This document shows positions 62,611 to 64,000 of a stretch of 64,000 nt of DNA, one piece after another. The translations under genes and the position numbers were made by a program. Within the stretch, counting starts at the first letter, position 1. The number at the start of each line of letters is the position of its first letter. The notes beneath the pieces were generated by a model, which worked only from the letters and a program-made list of their open reading frames with translations, was not told the DNA's origin and searched no databases. The DNA is taken from contig NZ_PGET01000001.1 in NCBI RefSeq assembly GCF_002797975.1, positions 1,426,001 to 1,490,000 of the forward strand, read 5' to 3'. This DNA comes from [Clostridium] celerecrescens 18A (lineage in GTDB: Bacteria > Bacillota > Clostridia > Lachnospirales > Lachnospiraceae).

Positions 62611-63843
62611 ATGAAAGAGACAAAATTTCGGAATTATTTATGCTGGGGAGTCACAGCACTTTCCGTTATTGCCTTGAGCATAACCTTTGCCTTTTTCCTT
62701 TCCAGATTCCAGGCTGTGAAAGGTACGGTAAAAATAATTGTGGGGATTCTTATGCCTGTCATTTACGGGGCAGTCCTCGCATATCTTTTACTGCCGGTAT
62801 ATAACAAGTCCAGAGACATTACGGTACGCCTGTTTTCTTCCAGATGGAAAAATGGGAATGGGGTGAAGTCCATATCCCGGGCCGCGGCAACTGTGGTCAG
62901 CTTAATTTTTCTGTTTGTGATAGTAGTCGGACTTTTCTGGATGATCATCCCCCAGATCTATACAAGTGTCATGGGACTCCAGGAATCATTGGGCGAGAAT
63001 ATGAACGATCTGGCCCTGTGGCTTCAGAATATGCTTGAGGATAATCCTTCTGTAGAACGGGCGGTCATACCCATATACGACCGGCTGACAGGCCAACTGC
63101 AAAATTGGATGACCTCTGATCTGGTCCCCAACATGTCCATGTTGATCGGCAGCCTTTCCAGCGGACTGCTAAGCGTGGTACTGGTTCTAAAGAATATACT
63201 GATCGGTATAATCGTAATGGTTTATCTCCTGAACATAAAAGGAACGCTTTCTGCTCAGGGCAAAAAAATCATTTACAGTATATTTCCTATTAAAACGGCT
63301 AACCAGGCAATCGATGAAATCCGTTTTGTTCACCGGGTGTTCGGCGGGTTCATAACGGGAAAGATTTTAGATTCCCTGATTATCGGGATTATGTGCTTTT
63401 TTCTTTTGAACGCTATGAATATGCCTTACACACTGTTAGTAAGCGTGATTGTGGGCGTAACCAATGTGATTCCCTTTTTTGGTCCGTTTATCGGAGCTAT
63501 TCCCAGTGCATTTTTAATCCTGCTGGTCAGCCCTATTAAGTGTCTGTATTTCCTGATATTCATTCTTTTGCTCCAGCAGTTTGACGGAAATATCCTGGGT
63601 CCGAAAATATTGGGACAATCCACGGGGCTTCCCAGCTTTTGGGTGCTGTTTTCAATCCTGCTTTTTGGCGGACTGTTTGGTTTTGTGGGAATGATCATTG
63701 CGGTGCCGACCTTTGCAGTGTTTTACAGTGTCGTTTCGAGGCTGGTAAACCGTTCCCTTACGAAAAAGGATCTCTCCCTTAAAACGGTGGACTATTATGA
63801 TCTGGAGCGGATTGATGAAAACAAAAAAACTTATATGAGATAA
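62611..63843 (+). CDS. AI-2E family transporter (YdbI/PerM type)
   Basis: A 410-residue permease with about eight helices. Family marks are ILMPVIYGAVLAYLLLPVYN near the N-terminus, GGFITGKILDSLIIG, and TNVIPFFGPFIGAIPSAFLILL. Members export AI-2 or act as Na+/H+ antiporters; function here is open. TTAGGAG precedes the ATG. The next gene starts nine bases after the stop. Confidence 0.9.
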   Translation: MKETKFRNYLCWGVTALSVIALSITFAFFLSRFQAVKGTVKIIVGILMPVIYGAVLAYLLLPVYNKSRDITVRLFSSRWKNGNGVKSISRAAATVVSLIFLFVIVVGLFWMIIPQIYTSVMGLQESLGENMNDLALWLQNMLEDNPSVERAVIPIYDRLTGQLQNWMTSDLVPNMSMLIGSLSSGLLSVVLVLKNILIGIIVMVYLLNIKGTLSAQGKKIIYSIFPIKTANQAIDEIRFVHRVFGGFITGKILDSLIIGIMCFFLLNAMNMPYTLLVSVIVGVTNVIPFFGPFIGAIPSAFLILLVSPIKCLYFLIFILLLQQFDGNILGPKILGQSTGLPSFWVLFSILLFGGLFGFVGMIIAVPTFAVFYSVVSRLVNRSLTKKDLSLKTVDYYDLERIDENKKTYMR

Positions 63844-63852
63844 GAGGAGCGC

Positions 63853-64000
63853 ATGAATAAAAAGACATTTATCGGATTTATAGTCGGTATTCCTCTTTTG
63901 GTTTTGATTCTCATTATTATTATTCTGGTAAATGAACCGGAACCGGAGGGAATATCAAGGGGGGTAGCATATAAGTCAGCTGCACTTCTTCTTACCGATA
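63853..64000 (+). CDS. membrane-anchored protein, 5' end only
   Basis: ATG 63853 follows GAGGAG. The visible 49 residues are one N-terminal helix (FIGFIVGIPLLVLILIIIIL) then NEPEPEGISRGVAYKSAALL, so the main domain lies outside the membrane. It runs off the window; the family cannot be named from this part. Probably co-transcribed with the permease. Confidence 0.7.
   Translation, partial: MNKKTFIGFIVGIPLLVLILIIIILVNEPEPEGISRGVAYKSAALLLTD

Overview
The window reads as chromosomal DNA of an anaerobic, low-to-moderate GC, spore-forming Firmicute of the Lachnospiraceae (Clostridium cluster XIVa; a Lacrimispora-like species is my best guess). This rests on AGGAGG ribosome-binding sites, TTGACA/TATAAT promoters, a T-box leader before pheST, Firmicute-style 6S RNA, a SEDS/PBP pair next to ruvAB-zapA-U32, ATP-type PEP carboxykinase and DUF5662. 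There is no rRNA, tRNA, CRISPR array, insertion sequence or prophage that I can see. The species guess is inference.

Layout. 1-1.9 kb is an AT-rich accessory patch: a GNAT acetyltransferase, two unknown small proteins, and a LexA-box promoter with no intact gene behind it. 1.9-9.2 kb is an oligopeptide ABC transporter operon (oppA, an internal terminator, then oppBCDF) running into cutC and a DeoR regulator. 9.2-15.4 kb holds a large transglutaminase-like protein, a SEC-C protein with a structured leader, a methyltransferase behind a duplicated hairpin/RBS repeat, hslO, cspA and a DUF5662 protein. 15.4-17.3 kb is an AT-rich stretch with a beta-propeller dehydrogenase-like protein. 17.3-26.4 kb is a DNA-repair and cell-division block: yprB-like exonuclease (minus), ruvA-ruvB-zapA-U32 peptidase-SEDS protein-PBP, then a Nudix hydrolase.

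26.4-34.3 kb carries a CheW protein interrupted by a zinc-binding CZB domain, a stand-alone 5' nuclease, an M32 carboxypeptidase, cysteine synthase, a YihY membrane protein, an SPL-like radical SAM protein ending in a clamp-binding motif, and a LysR regulator. The LysR gene is transcribed divergently, from a perfectly palindromic shared promoter, from a heterodimeric ABC exporter (34.4-37.9 kb). 38.5-42.4 kb is T-box-pheS-pheT. 42.5-43.7 kb is a degenerate enolase. 44.0-44.8 kb is a MarR regulator with a His/Gly-rich tail and three operator boxes. 45.2-51.0 kb is secG-rnr-smpB, then an unusual ParB-like/BMP fusion overlapping a metallophosphoesterase.

51.3-55.9 kb is branched-chain amino-acid biosynthesis (ilvN, ilvC, then leuC-leuD divergent from a LysR gene), without ilvB, leuA or leuB. 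56.0-64.0 kb has ybaK, a SleB-like cell-wall hydrolase, a YhcH-family protein, an intracellular pectinesterase, pckA, a HAD phosphatase, an HPr-like protein lacking the phosphorylated His, 6S RNA, an AI-2E-family permease and the start of a further membrane-anchored protein.

Most of the window is housekeeping. The points most worth a second look are the cytosolic ParB-like/BMP fusion with its overlapping phosphoesterase, the CheW-CZB protein, the catalytically broken enolase and HPr paralogs, the mirror-image LysR/ABC promoter, the MarR three-box promoter, the orphan LexA promoter and the duplicated hairpin-RBS-ATG repeat.
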